Assembly: GCA_028692275.1 (NCBI GenBank)
Contig: JAQUXR010000006.1
Location: 1 to 64,000, forward strand
DNA from: Frisingicoccus sp009929615
GTDB lineage: Bacteria > Bacillota > Clostridia > Lachnospirales > Lachnospiraceae
DNA length: 64,000 nt
Reading direction: 5' to 3'
The notes beneath the pieces are model-generated. The model ran no database searches. It worked only from the letters and a program-made list of their open reading frames with translations, and had not been told where the DNA came from. The translations under genes and the position numbers were made by a program. Below are positions 15,722 through 23,818 of this stretch, piece after piece. The stretch's first letter is position 1; each line of letters begins with the position of its first letter.

Positions 15722-16189
15722 TTACCGGTTTAGCAGGTAAACCCCAAGATTCAGATAAGCGGCAAAGGTAGACCAGAGAATATAGGGAATCTGCAGCTTA
15801 CCGGCAATCGGACTTATCTGCCAGAATTCCCGAATCATTTTGAAGAGGACGTACCAGAGCAGAACAAGAATAATAAAGGCTAAAAGATAATTCTGTGCAT
15901 TAAAAAAGATGAGGGGCCACAGGAAATTCAGAAAGAGCTGGAGCCCATAGAGACCCAGGGCTTCTGCTTTTTCAGAAGAGTGAGATACACCGACAATATA
16001 TGAACTGATTCCCATAAGGATATAGAGAATTGTCCAGACAACGGGAAAAAGCCAGGTGGGTGGAGAAGCCGGTGGCTGGCGGACACCCTCATAGATGGGG
16101 ATGGAGTCTCGTATAAGAAAAGCGGTGAGAGCACCAATGGCCAGAGGAATGGCCAGATATAGAATCAGCTTTTTAAATTGAATGTTCAT
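15722..16189 (-). CDS. tspO: TspO/MBR family membrane protein
   Basis: 155 residues with five predicted transmembrane helices and the family landmarks PPASPPTWLFPVVWTILY and FLNFLWPLIFF. TspO proteins bind porphyrins and other hydrophobic ligands and are linked to stress and tetrapyrrole handling; the bacterial function is unsettled. AAGGAGG precedes the start. It is divergent from the VanY-type gene and lies upstream of the esterase gene in the same orientation. Confidence 0.93.
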   Translation of the reverse strand: MNIQFKKLILYLAIPLAIGALTAFLIRDSIPIYEGVRQPPASPPTWLFPVVWTILYILMGISSYIVGVSHSSEKAEALGLYGLQLFLNFLWPLIFFNAQNYLLAFIILVLLWYVLFKMIREFWQISPIAGKLQIPYILWSTFAAYLNLGVYLLNR

Positions 16190-16251
16190 TTTCAGCCTCC
16201 TTTTGATAGAAATATGTTATAGGTATTCTATGCCTAAAATCCGAAAATATG

Positions 16252-16260
16252 TGTTATAAT
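16252..16260 (+). promoter_or_regulatory. extended -10 promoter upstream of the VanY-type gene
   Basis: TGTTATAAT fits TG-n-TATAAT. It lies about 20 bases before the start codon, giving a very short leader. No -35 is evident. Confidence 0.45.
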
Positions 16261-16280
16261 CGGGGTGAAAGGTGATAAAT

Positions 16281-17000
16281 GTGAAGTATAAACGAAAGAT
16301 TAAATTTGGATGGATTTTATTTGGAATATGGATTTTATGTTCAGGAGTTTTAAGGGCTAATGCCGGAATCTCCTTATTTGTCATGGAATTAGAAAATCCA
16401 CTCCTGACTCTGGTGAACTGGGAACATCCTTTAGAAGAAGGTTGGACAGTAAATCTGGTGGAGATAGAAGAGGGATATCAGGTAGATCGGCGGATGTATG
16501 AGGATTTAAGAGCGATGCTTGCAGATATGCGTAGTCAGGGACTGTATCCACGTATTTGTTCGGCCTATAGAGATTATGATATGCAGAATCAATTACATGA
16601 ACGGGAAGTTGAAGCCTTTAGATATCAGGGACTTTCTGAGGAAGAGGCAAGAAATCAGGCCCGATTGTGGGTTGCTGTGCCGGGCACCAGTGAGCATCAG
16701 ATGGGACTGGCAGTAGATATTCTGGACGAAGGCTGGATGGAGATGGATGAATCCCAGGAGAATACTGAAGTTCAGAAGTGGCTGATGGCCCATTGTGCGG
16801 ATTATGGCTTTATCCTAAGATACCCGGTTGGGAAGACAGAACTTACGGGAATTGGGTATGAACCGTGGCATTATCGTTATGTTGGGAAAGGAACGGCCCG
16901 TTTAATTATGGACAGCGGTCTTTGCATGGAAGAGTACTTGGAAATGATGAGAGGAATCAAAGTAGAAATCCCCCAGGTTTTTCAAAAAAGAAAAATCTGA
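16281..17000 (+). CDS. D-alanyl-D-alanine carboxypeptidase, VanY/M15 family
   Basis: 240 residues with an N-terminal membrane anchor (about 8-26) and an M15B peptidase domain. Zinc-site and substrate motifs are visible: ICSAYRDYDMQ, GTSEHQMGLAVDI (His and Asp ligands) and GYEPWHYRYVG (the last His). It should trim the terminal D-Ala of peptidoglycan stem peptides outside the membrane. I chose the GTG at 16281 because GAAAGGTG lies just upstream; a GTG nine bases earlier is also possible. It converges with the RqcH gene, leaving only nine bases between stop codons. Confidence 0.9.
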   Translation: MKYKRKIKFGWILFGIWILCSGVLRANAGISLFVMELENPLLTLVNWEHPLEEGWTVNLVEIEEGYQVDRRMYEDLRAMLADMRSQGLYPRICSAYRDYDMQNQLHEREVEAFRYQGLSEEEARNQARLWVAVPGTSEHQMGLAVDILDEGWMEMDESQENTEVQKWLMAHCADYGFILRYPVGKTELTGIGYEPWHYRYVGKGTARLIMDSGLCMEEYLEMMRGIKVEIPQVFQKRKI

Positions 17001-17009
17001 GGGATTTTA

Positions 17010-18755
17010 TTATTTTACAAGCTGTATATCTGTAATATCCGGGCTGATAACCATGGAATAGTTGGTATGGTAGATAACAAATCCAGGCTTTCCGGCATTC
17101 GGTTTTTTGACATGTTTTCGTTGAATATAGTCAATCTCAACTTTTTCACTGTTTCTGTTTTTAGAATAGTAGGCAGCTAAGCGGGCAGCTTCTTCAAAGG
17201 TACGGTCAGGCAGCTCGTCGCCATTGGTTTTAACAATAACATGGGATCCGGGCAATCCTTTGGCATGGAACCACCAGTCGCCGCCATTGGCAAATTTAAA
17301 AGTCAGTTCTTCATTTTGAATATTATTTTTACCTACATACATATGATAGCCATCGGAGGAGAGAAAGTGAAGGGGCGGGCTGGTCAGCTTCTGTTTTTTC
17401 ACGTTCTTGCCGCCGGTGTGGCGTTTTACATATCCGGCCTGAATGAGTTCTTCCTTAATCTGAGCTAAATCCCCTTCGGTCTGGGCCAGATCCAAGGCCG
17501 TGCTGACAGAATCCAAATGTTCTAACTCCGCATGGGTTTCTTCCGTAAGTCCGGTCAGAGCTTCAAAGGTACGTTTCAGTTTATTGTAACGTTCAAAATA
17601 TTTCTTGGCATTTTCATGAGGTGTCAGCTGGGTATCCAGAGGCACGGTCATTTCTTCATTCGTATAGTAATTCAGGCAGGAAAGGCTTTTGGCACCTTCT
17701 TCGAGGCCATAGCCGTAGGTATTAATCATTTCACCGTAGATTTTATACTTTTCCCGTTTTTCTGTATCTTTTAACTGCTTCAGCTGTAAGTCATATTTTT
17801 TCCGGGTACGGTCCAGAGCCGTTGTAACCACATGGCGTAAATCATGGGATTTCTGACGAATGCGGGTAGATGCATTTTTTTCGGCATAATAGGTTTGCAA
17901 AACAGTGGAAATTGAATCAAAGGTCTGAGTGGTACAGTCGCTGTAGCAGGACAGACTGACGGAAGCAAATTCCACAGGTTCTCTGCCGCGGTAAACGATG
18001 GTTGGTACAAAATGATGTTCCCGGACATCTTCCATAAAACGCTGGAAGGTTCCGAAAAGATGAAGTTTCTCAGCGTCACTTAAACCACTGGTACTCATGG
18101 AGGAATCAATGGAAGCACGGTAACAGATTTCTTCACTGATTAAAGGACTGAGTCCGGTCATACTTGTGTATAAAGCCTTGCCTACAGGCAGGGGCTTTGT
18201 AAGAATCTCATCAATGAAAGTCTGGTTATCTATCTCCATAGGATTTTTTTTATTCATTGTATTTGGTACAAAATAGCTCCGGCCGGGAAGAACTTCACGA
18301 ATAGAGCTGACATTTGCAGAAATATGTTTAATGCTGTCAATAATAGTGCCGTCAGGCTGACAGAAAATAATATTGCTGTGTTTTCCCATAAGTTCTACAA
18401 TAAGAAATTTAGTGCATAAATCCCCCAGTTCATTGAGATGTTCTATTTCAAATTTCAAAATACGTTCCATGTCCGGCTGGGTAATCGCAGCAATACGTCC
18501 GCCACTGATATGTTTTCGAAGAAGCATACAAAAATTCGGAGCAACCATAGGATTGGTCCCGGCATCTTCAGCGATGTAAGCCAGAGGCAGGGAAGGACTG
18601 GCGGAAAGCAGTAACCGGTAATTATTTCGGTTATTTTTTATAGTGAGGAGAAGTGCATCCCCCTCGGGTTGATATATTTTATTAATTCGGCCATCGAGCA
18701 GCCGTTCATTTAATTCCCATACAAGATTAGAAATTACAATTCCATCAAAAGCCAT
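17010..18755 (-). CDS. rqcH: RqcH/NFACT ribosome quality-control protein
   Basis: 581 residues with the NFACT-N domain (opening AFDGIVISNLVWELNERL), helix-hairpin-helix and coiled-coil middle (about 290-430), and NFACT-R domain (ANGGDWWFHAKGLPGSHV, then AAYYSKNR and VDYIQRKHVKKP). RqcH binds obstructed 50S subunits with peptidyl-tRNA and recruits Ala-tRNA to add C-terminal alanine tails that mark the nascent chain for degradation. Older annotations call it fibronectin-binding protein. At the position corresponding to the Asp-Arg pair of B. subtilis RqcH I read E97-R98, a conservative change. The start has AGAGGAG. Confidence 0.95.
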   Translation of the reverse strand: MAFDGIVISNLVWELNERLLDGRINKIYQPEGDALLLTIKNNRNNYRLLLSASPSLPLAYIAEDAGTNPMVAPNFCMLLRKHISGGRIAAITQPDMERILKFEIEHLNELGDLCTKFLIVELMGKHSNIIFCQPDGTIIDSIKHISANVSSIREVLPGRSYFVPNTMNKKNPMEIDNQTFIDEILTKPLPVGKALYTSMTGLSPLISEEICYRASIDSSMSTSGLSDAEKLHLFGTFQRFMEDVREHHFVPTIVYRGREPVEFASVSLSCYSDCTTQTFDSISTVLQTYYAEKNASTRIRQKSHDLRHVVTTALDRTRKKYDLQLKQLKDTEKREKYKIYGEMINTYGYGLEEGAKSLSCLNYYTNEEMTVPLDTQLTPHENAKKYFERYNKLKRTFEALTGLTEETHAELEHLDSVSTALDLAQTEGDLAQIKEELIQAGYVKRHTGGKNVKKQKLTSPPLHFLSSDGYHMYVGKNNIQNEELTFKFANGGDWWFHAKGLPGSHVIVKTNGDELPDRTFEEAARLAAYYSKNRNSEKVEIDYIQRKHVKKPNAGKPGFVIYHTNYSMVISPDITDIQLVK

Positions 18756-18834
18756 AGTTGTTCTCCTCTTTTCAAAATTTTATTAAGTATATCAAAAATT
18801 CACAGTTTGTACAATAAAACTTATGTATCCGATG

Positions 18835-18863
18835 TTGACGGCGGATTTGATTTGAACTATAAT
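18835..18863 (+). promoter_or_regulatory. promoter of the yicC-remA-gmk-rpoZ operon
   Basis: TTGACG, 17 bases, TATAAT, near consensus. It predicts a start near 18870, about 70 bases before the yicC ATG, and argues against any earlier start codon for yicC. Confidence 0.8.
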
Positions 18864-18938
18864 AAATTGATATGGTTATACAATAGCCTTACTATGGGAA
18901 GAGATAACCACATAATTCAAAGATGGGAGAACCATGGC

Positions 18939-19817
18939 ATGTTAAAGAGTATGACAGGTTTCGGAAGAAGCGAAATCGCCAATGTGGGTCAGAAGATAGC
19001 TGTCGAGATGAAAGCAGTGAATCACAGATACTGTGATATTAATGTGAAGATGCCTAAAAAATTAAGTATTTTTGAAGCGTCTATCCGAAATCTTCTGAAA
19101 AAGTATATTCAACGAGGAAAAGTTGATGTATTTATTACGTATGAGGACTACACCGAGAATAATATGGTCCTTAAATATAATGAAGAACTTGCAGCAGAAT
19201 ATGTAAGAGTTCTTCGTCAGATGAGTGAACAGTTTGGTGTGGAGAATGATGTGAAAGTATCTTCTTTGTCACGTTATCCGGATGTTTTAACACTGGAAGA
19301 ACAGACCGTTGATGAAGATGAACTTTGGTCCGTTCTTGAAGAGGCCCTTCATAAAGCCAGCGAGCAGTTTGTACAGAGCCGTCTGGATGAAGGTGAAAAC
19401 CTCAAGAATGATTTGATTGGAAAGTTAGATGCTATGCTGGAGGATGTGGCTTTTATCGAGAAACGTTCACCGGAGATTCTGGCAGAGCACAGACAGCGCC
19501 TTGAAGGCAAGGTCAAAGAACTTTTGGGTGATTCAACGATTGATGAAAGCCGAATTGTTACAGAGACAACGATTTTTGCTGATAAGATTTGTGTGGATGA
19601 GGAGATTGTCCGCCTGAGAAGTCATATCACAAGTACCCGGTCAGCCCTTCAGGAAGGTGGCAGTATTGGAAGAAAACTTGACTTTATTGCTCAGGAGATG
19701 AATCGGGAAGCGAATACGATTTTATCCAAGGCGAATGATTTGGAAGTATCCAATCGGGCCATTAATTTAAAGACAGAGATAGAGAAAGTCAGAGAGCAGA
19801 TTCAAAATATTGAATAA
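18939..19817 (+). CDS. yicC: YicC/YloC family endoribonuclease
   Basis: 292 residues from the ATG at 18939, giving the family opening MLKSMTGFGRSE; GGGAG lies at the right spacing and the operon promoter is just upstream. The C-terminal DUF1732 half (EEIVRLRSHI...GRKLDFIAQEMNREANTI) is present. YicC-like proteins are recently recognised endoribonucleases affecting RNA decay and stationary-phase survival. It heads the conserved yicC-remA-gmk-rpoZ gene string. Confidence 0.94.
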   Translation: MLKSMTGFGRSEIANVGQKIAVEMKAVNHRYCDINVKMPKKLSIFEASIRNLLKKYIQRGKVDVFITYEDYTENNMVLKYNEELAAEYVRVLRQMSEQFGVENDVKVSSLSRYPDVLTLEEQTVDEDELWSVLEEALHKASEQFVQSRLDEGENLKNDLIGKLDAMLEDVAFIEKRSPEILAEHRQRLEGKVKELLGDSTIDESRIVTETTIFADKICVDEEIVRLRSHITSTRSALQEGGSIGRKLDFIAQEMNREANTILSKANDLEVSNRAINLKTEIEKVREQIQNIE

Positions 19818-19838
19818 TCCTGAACAGGAGAGATGATT

Positions 19839-20105
19839 TTGGGAAAGCTTATTAATATAGGATTTGGCAATGTTGTGAATACCAGCAAAGTGATTGCTGT
19901 GATTAATCCGGATTCTGCACCGATTAAACGGATGATTCAGAATGCGAAGGACCAGGGGACAGCTATTGATGCAACCCAGGGGCGCCGGACGAAATCAGTG
20001 ATTGTTATGGAGAATAATCAGATTGTACTTTCGGCTCTGCAGCCGGAGACTTTGACGAATCGTTTTCAGGGAAAAGCAACGAGTAAGGATGATGAGAATG
20101 AATAA
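19839..20105 (+). CDS. remA: RemA/DUF370 regulatory protein
   Basis: 88 residues opening GKLINIGFGNVVNTSKVIAV, with ATQGRRTKSVIVMENNQIVLSALQPET, the DUF370 signature. In Bacillus RemA is a DNA-binding activator of biofilm matrix genes, oligomerising into a ring; here it sits between yicC and gmk, the usual location. I place the start at a TTG at 19839: AGGAG is 8 bases upstream, whereas the ATG at 19833 would leave only two bases. That a matrix regulator accompanies a polysaccharide operon 24 kb away is suggestive only. Confidence 0.93.
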   Translation: MGKLINIGFGNVVNTSKVIAVINPDSAPIKRMIQNAKDQGTAIDATQGRRTKSVIVMENNQIVLSALQPETLTNRFQGKATSKDDENE

Positions 20106-20745
20106 TCAGAGAGGTATGCTGGCAATTATTTCCGGTTTTTCAGGTGCCGGAAAAGGAACTGTTGTGAAAGAAATTCTTGAAACCTATGAAGAAGCTTATT
20201 GCTTATCCATTTCAGCAACAACGCGGAAACCGCGGGAAGGTGAAGTGGATGGACAGCATTACTTTTTCCTGGAGCAGGAAGATTTTAAACAGAAGATTGA
20301 AGAAGATGGATTTCTGGAACATGCCTGTTATGTGAATAACTATTATGGCACACCGAAGGAATTTGTTTTTAATAAATTAGAGCAGGGAATTTCTGTAATA
20401 CTCGAAATCGAGATGCAGGGAGCACTGAAAGTAAAAGAACGTTATCCGGAAACGGTATTGATTTTTGTCACACCGCCAACGGCACAGGAGTTGGAGGAAC
20501 GGCTTCGCGGCCGGGGAACGGAAACAGAAGAGGTGATTCAGTCTCGTCTTTCCAGAGCCGGAGAAGAAGTTCTTTATATGGATAAATACGATTACATTGT
20601 ACTTAATGAGACTGGAAGAGTTGCCGAGTGTGCAGCGAATATCCACCATATTATTGAGAGTGAAAAAGAAAAAGCTGCCTATTGTCAGGACCTGATTGGA
20701 GAACTTGCAGAAGGTCTAACCAGATATCATAAGGAAGGGGAATAA
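20098..20745 (+). CDS. gmk: guanylate kinase
   Basis: 215 residues. P-loop SGFSGAGKGTV, the GMP-binding SISATTRKPREGEVDGQHYFF and EIEMQGALKVKERYP identify guanylate kinase, which phosphorylates GMP to GDP with ATP. It overlaps remA by eight bases. Start could be any of three in-frame ATGs (20089, 20092, 20098); I use 20098, which is best spaced from AAGGA. Cotranscribed with rpoZ, whose start lies five bases after the stop. Confidence 0.96.
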   Translation: MNNQRGMLAIISGFSGAGKGTVVKEILETYEEAYCLSISATTRKPREGEVDGQHYFFLEQEDFKQKIEEDGFLEHACYVNNYYGTPKEFVFNKLEQGISVILEIEMQGALKVKERYPETVLIFVTPPTAQELEERLRGRGTETEEVIQSRLSRAGEEVLYMDKYDYIVLNETGRVAECAANIHHIIESEKEKAAYCQDLIGELAEGLTRYHKEGE

Positions 20746-20749
20746 ATAT

Positions 20750-21082
20750 ATGTTACATCCATCATATTCAGATTTAATTGAAGTTGTAAATAGTGAGGTT
20801 GAGGAGGGCGAACAGTTAGTTGTTCAGAGCCGTTATTCAATTGTTATTGCTACAGCAAAACGTGCTCGCCAGATTATTTCCGGCGCTGAACCACTGATTG
20901 ACGATGCAGAAGGCAAAAAACCTTTGTCCATCGCTGTAGAAGAATTATATTCCGGAGCCATCAAGATTCTTGGTGAGGATGAAGAAGAGATTACAGACGA
21001 AATGTTTGACTTGTCAGAAGATGAGGAAGACGGAATTGAAGAAATATCTGAAGAAGTTGAAGACGCATCAGAAGAAGTATAA
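20750..21082 (+). CDS. rpoZ: RNA polymerase omega subunit with acidic tail
   Basis: 110 residues. The omega core (MLHPSYSDLIEVVNSEV, then SRYSIVIATAKRARQI and KKPLSIAVEELYSGAI) assists assembly of the beta-prime subunit. The last 35 residues are strongly acidic (EDEEEIT, SEDEEDGIEE, SEEVEDASEEV), a low-complexity extension seen in some Clostridia. It ends the operon that starts with yicC; a 20-base gap then leads to the L,D-transpeptidase gene, which may be cotranscribed. Confidence 0.93.
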   Translation: MLHPSYSDLIEVVNSEVEEGEQLVVQSRYSIVIATAKRARQIISGAEPLIDDAEGKKPLSIAVEELYSGAIKILGEDEEEITDEMFDLSEDEEDGIEEISEEVEDASEEV

Positions 21083-21101
21083 ATAGCGAAAGAAGAATTA
21101 A

Positions 21102-22481
21102 ATGAATAAAAAAAAGAAAGTCATTTTGGGGATGATTATTGGTGTTTGTTCTGCATTTTTCATGATTTATGTGGGCATGTGCGTGTGGTTTTCCCATAGA
21201 CTTTTCCCGGGTACCTATATTAATGGTATAGATTGTTCGAATAGAACCCCGGAGGAGGTTGTTGCAGAGTTGACGGGAGATATCCCGGAATATTCGCTGA
21301 CCCTGACAGAGCGGGATGGCAGTGAAGATGTGCTTGAAGGCGATGATATTGGTTTTACCTATGATTACCCGGAAGTTTACCAGATTAATAAACGTCAGAT
21401 AATGCTTCTGTGGTTTGTTGGAATTTTTACCAGGGATGAGTATCAGGTGGAAGAAAGCGGAAGCTATAATGAGGACAAGCTGGTTCAGAGTATGAATCAC
21501 TTGAACTGTATGACCAGAGATGATATTCAGGAACCGGAAAATGCACGAATTGACGATACAGACAATGGCCCTGTAATCATACAGGAAACCGAGGGGAATG
21601 CCATTGATACTGAGAAGCTAAGAAGTGCTTTGGATAAAGCAATCAGTGCGGAAGCGGCGACTCTGAACCTAGATGAAGCCGATTGTTATAAAACACCGGA
21701 GATAACCCTGGAATCCCCAGAGCTTAAAGCGTCTGCGGAAAAGATTGAAAAGTTATCAAACATGACGATAACCTATGATTTTAGATATGAGACAGAAGCT
21801 GTAGGGCCAGAAGTGATTCGAACGCTGCTGGTTAAAAGCGGCGATGACAATTACGAACTGAGCAGAGACAGAGTTGCGGCATTTGTGGCAGGTCTGGCAG
21901 AACGGCACAATACGGTCTGGCGTTCCAGGGATTTTTATTCAACAACCCGGGGATGGATTACTGTAGAGGGCGGTACTTATGGTTGGGAGATTGATACAGA
22001 AGCTGAAACAGAACGGCTGATGGCCGACCTGGAAGCAGGCGTAGATGTGACAAGAGAGCCAGCATTTATCATGGATCCTTATCCGGGTGAAAAATCCGGC
22101 AATGATATTGGTGATACATATGTTGAAATTGATTTTGGAGCACAGCATATGTGGTTTTATAAAAATGGAAGTCTTGTTACGGATACAGATGTTACAACAG
22201 GAACGATGAGTACCGGACATGGAACACCGTCAGGGGTATTTTATATAGAAACGCGAATGCGGAATACCAAACTTAAAGGTGAAAATTACGATACAGAAGT
22301 CAGTTACTGGATGCAGGTTTATCAGGAAATCGGTATACATGATGCTACATGGCGGAGTGCCTTCGGTGGAGATTATTATATGACCGATGGTTCTCACGGA
22401 TGTATTAATACACCATACTCGATTGTTCAAACCATTTTTGACAATATCGAAGTTGGGACACCGGTGGTTATGTACTATTAA
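21102..22481 (+). CDS. L,D-transpeptidase with peptidoglycan-binding domains
   Basis: 459 residues. A short basic N-terminus and one transmembrane helix (about 7-27) anchor it. Extracellular repeats about residues 40-320 resemble the PG_binding_4 domain (FPGTYINGIDCSNRTPEEV), and the last 125 residues are a YkuD catalytic domain with SHGCINTP, catalytic Cys434. It should cross-link peptidoglycan through 3-3 bonds or attach proteins. Its position between rpoZ and rpoD is unusual. No terminator is obvious behind it. A start with AAGAAG is accepted. Confidence 0.92.
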   Translation: MNKKKKVILGMIIGVCSAFFMIYVGMCVWFSHRLFPGTYINGIDCSNRTPEEVVAELTGDIPEYSLTLTERDGSEDVLEGDDIGFTYDYPEVYQINKRQIMLLWFVGIFTRDEYQVEESGSYNEDKLVQSMNHLNCMTRDDIQEPENARIDDTDNGPVIIQETEGNAIDTEKLRSALDKAISAEAATLNLDEADCYKTPEITLESPELKASAEKIEKLSNMTITYDFRYETEAVGPEVIRTLLVKSGDDNYELSRDRVAAFVAGLAERHNTVWRSRDFYSTTRGWITVEGGTYGWEIDTEAETERLMADLEAGVDVTREPAFIMDPYPGEKSGNDIGDTYVEIDFGAQHMWFYKNGSLVTDTDVTTGTMSTGHGTPSGVFYIETRMRNTKLKGENYDTEVSYWMQVYQEIGIHDATWRSAFGGDYYMTDGSHGCINTPYSIVQTIFDNIEVGTPVVMYY

Positions 22482-22537
22482 TCCCTGACTGTGAAAATAA
22501 AAAGATAAAGAATTATATATAAAATTTTTGATTCGTA

Positions 22538-22566
22538 TTGTTATATAATGAAAAATTCATTATAAT
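22538..22566 (+). promoter_or_regulatory. rpoD promoter
   Basis: TTGTTA, 17 bases, TATAAT, with the start codon about 41 bases further on. The spacer and -10 are overlapped by a perfect dyad (22544-22564), so the promoter may be repressible. Confidence 0.65.
22544..22564. promoter_or_regulatory. perfect 9-bp dyad overlapping the rpoD promoter
   Basis: TATAATGAA, AAA, TTCATTATA: an exact inverted repeat over 21 bases between the -35 and -10 boxes and into the -10. Size and placement fit a repressor operator. It has no T run and would make a weak hairpin, so it is not a terminator. Confidence 0.55.
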
Positions 22567-22606
22567 TTAGTTGTACTGCAGAAAATATAGATATGGGGAA
22601 TTTTGA

Positions 22607-23713
22607 ATGGAAGACAATAAGTTATTGTTTACAAAAAAATTAGAAGAATTGGTAGCAACTGCTAAAAAGAAGAAGAACGTTCTGGAAGACCAGGAAGTTG
22701 TTAATGTTTTTAGTGGTATGGCACTGGATGTTGAACAGACTGAGCAGATTTATGATTACCTGGAAAGCCAGGGAATTGATGTGCTCAAGGTCAATGCAGA
22801 TGATGAGAATGACACAGAATTTCTTCTTGAGGACGAGGAAGAAGTTCATGTTGAAGAAGCGGATTTGTCTGTTCCTGATGGTGTTAATATTGAGGACCCG
22901 GTACGTCAGTATCTGAAAGAGATAGGTAATATCCAGCTTCTTTCGGCGGAAGAGGAAGCAGATCTGGCGAAACGCATGGGCGAAGGAGACGAAGAGGCTA
23001 AAAAGCATTTGACAGAAGCCAATCTGCGTCTTGTTGTCAGCATTGCGAAGCGGTACGTTGGACGTGGAATGAGCTTTCTTGATTTAATTCAGGAAGGTAA
23101 TATCGGCCTTATGAAGGCTGTAGATAAATTTGATTATACAAAGGGTTACAAGTTCAGTACCTATGCGACATGGTGGATTCGTCAGGCAATTACCAGAGGT
23201 TTGGCAGACTATTCAAGAACCATTCGTATTCCGGTGCATATGGTTGAAACGATTAATAAAACCATTCGTGTATCCCGTAAATTGCTCGCTGAATTTGGCC
23301 GGGAACCTACGTCCGAAGAGATTGCTAAGGTCATGGGCGTTCCAGTAGAAAAAGTGGATGATATTCTGAAGATTTCCAAAGAACCTGTATCTATGGACAC
23401 ACCGATTGGTGAAGAAGAGGACAGCCATCTTGGTGATTTTATTGAGGACAAATCAACACTTCAGCCGGAACAGCATGCGGCAGATGAGATGTTAAAGGAA
23501 GAACTGGAAGTTGCTCTTCAGTCATTGACCGAAAGGGAGCAGAAGGTTATCCGATTGAGATTTGGTCTTGAAGACGGTAAAGCCAGAACTTTGGAAGAAG
23601 TTGGACAGGAGTTTTCTGTAACGAGAGAACGTATCCGTCAGATAGAAGCGAAAGCTCTGCGGAAGTTAAGACATCCGCAGCGTAGTAAAAAATTAAAAGA
23701 TTTTCTTGCATAG
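22607..23713 (+). CDS. rpoD: primary sigma factor RpoD/SigA
   Basis: 368 residues with sigma70 regions in order: 1.2 (EDPVRQYLKEIGNIQLL), 2 (LRLVVSIAKRYVGRGMSFLDL, and YKFSTYATWWIRQAITR), 3 (RTIRIPVHMVETINK) and 4 (LTEREQKVIRLRFGLEDG and VTRERIRQIEAKALRKL). It directs RNA polymerase to housekeeping promoters. The N-terminal region is short, as in Firmicutes SigA. dnaG, its usual neighbour, is not adjacent; instead it sits between an L,D-transpeptidase gene and priA. Confidence 0.97.
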   Translation: MEDNKLLFTKKLEELVATAKKKKNVLEDQEVVNVFSGMALDVEQTEQIYDYLESQGIDVLKVNADDENDTEFLLEDEEEVHVEEADLSVPDGVNIEDPVRQYLKEIGNIQLLSAEEEADLAKRMGEGDEEAKKHLTEANLRLVVSIAKRYVGRGMSFLDLIQEGNIGLMKAVDKFDYTKGYKFSTYATWWIRQAITRGLADYSRTIRIPVHMVETINKTIRVSRKLLAEFGREPTSEEIAKVMGVPVEKVDDILKISKEPVSMDTPIGEEEDSHLGDFIEDKSTLQPEQHAADEMLKEELEVALQSLTEREQKVIRLRFGLEDGKARTLEEVGQEFSVTRERIRQIEAKALRKLRHPQRSKKLKDFLA

Positions 23714-23818
23714 TTTAAATTCATAGAGAACCGTAGAGTACCGGGGATGCCTGCCCTTTTTTCGGAGCGGGTTCATCTGCGGTATTCTTGCTTAGAAGAA
23801 ATGGAAGGAGGGTATAGG

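Noticed and set aside
18807..18938. Longer yicC start
   Set aside because: The near-consensus promoter at 18835-18863 lies inside it and the family begins MLKSMTGFGR at 18939.
23747..23818. ATG start for PriA 24 codons upstream
   Set aside because: No ribosome site and no family similarity; GTG 23819 has AAGGAGGG.
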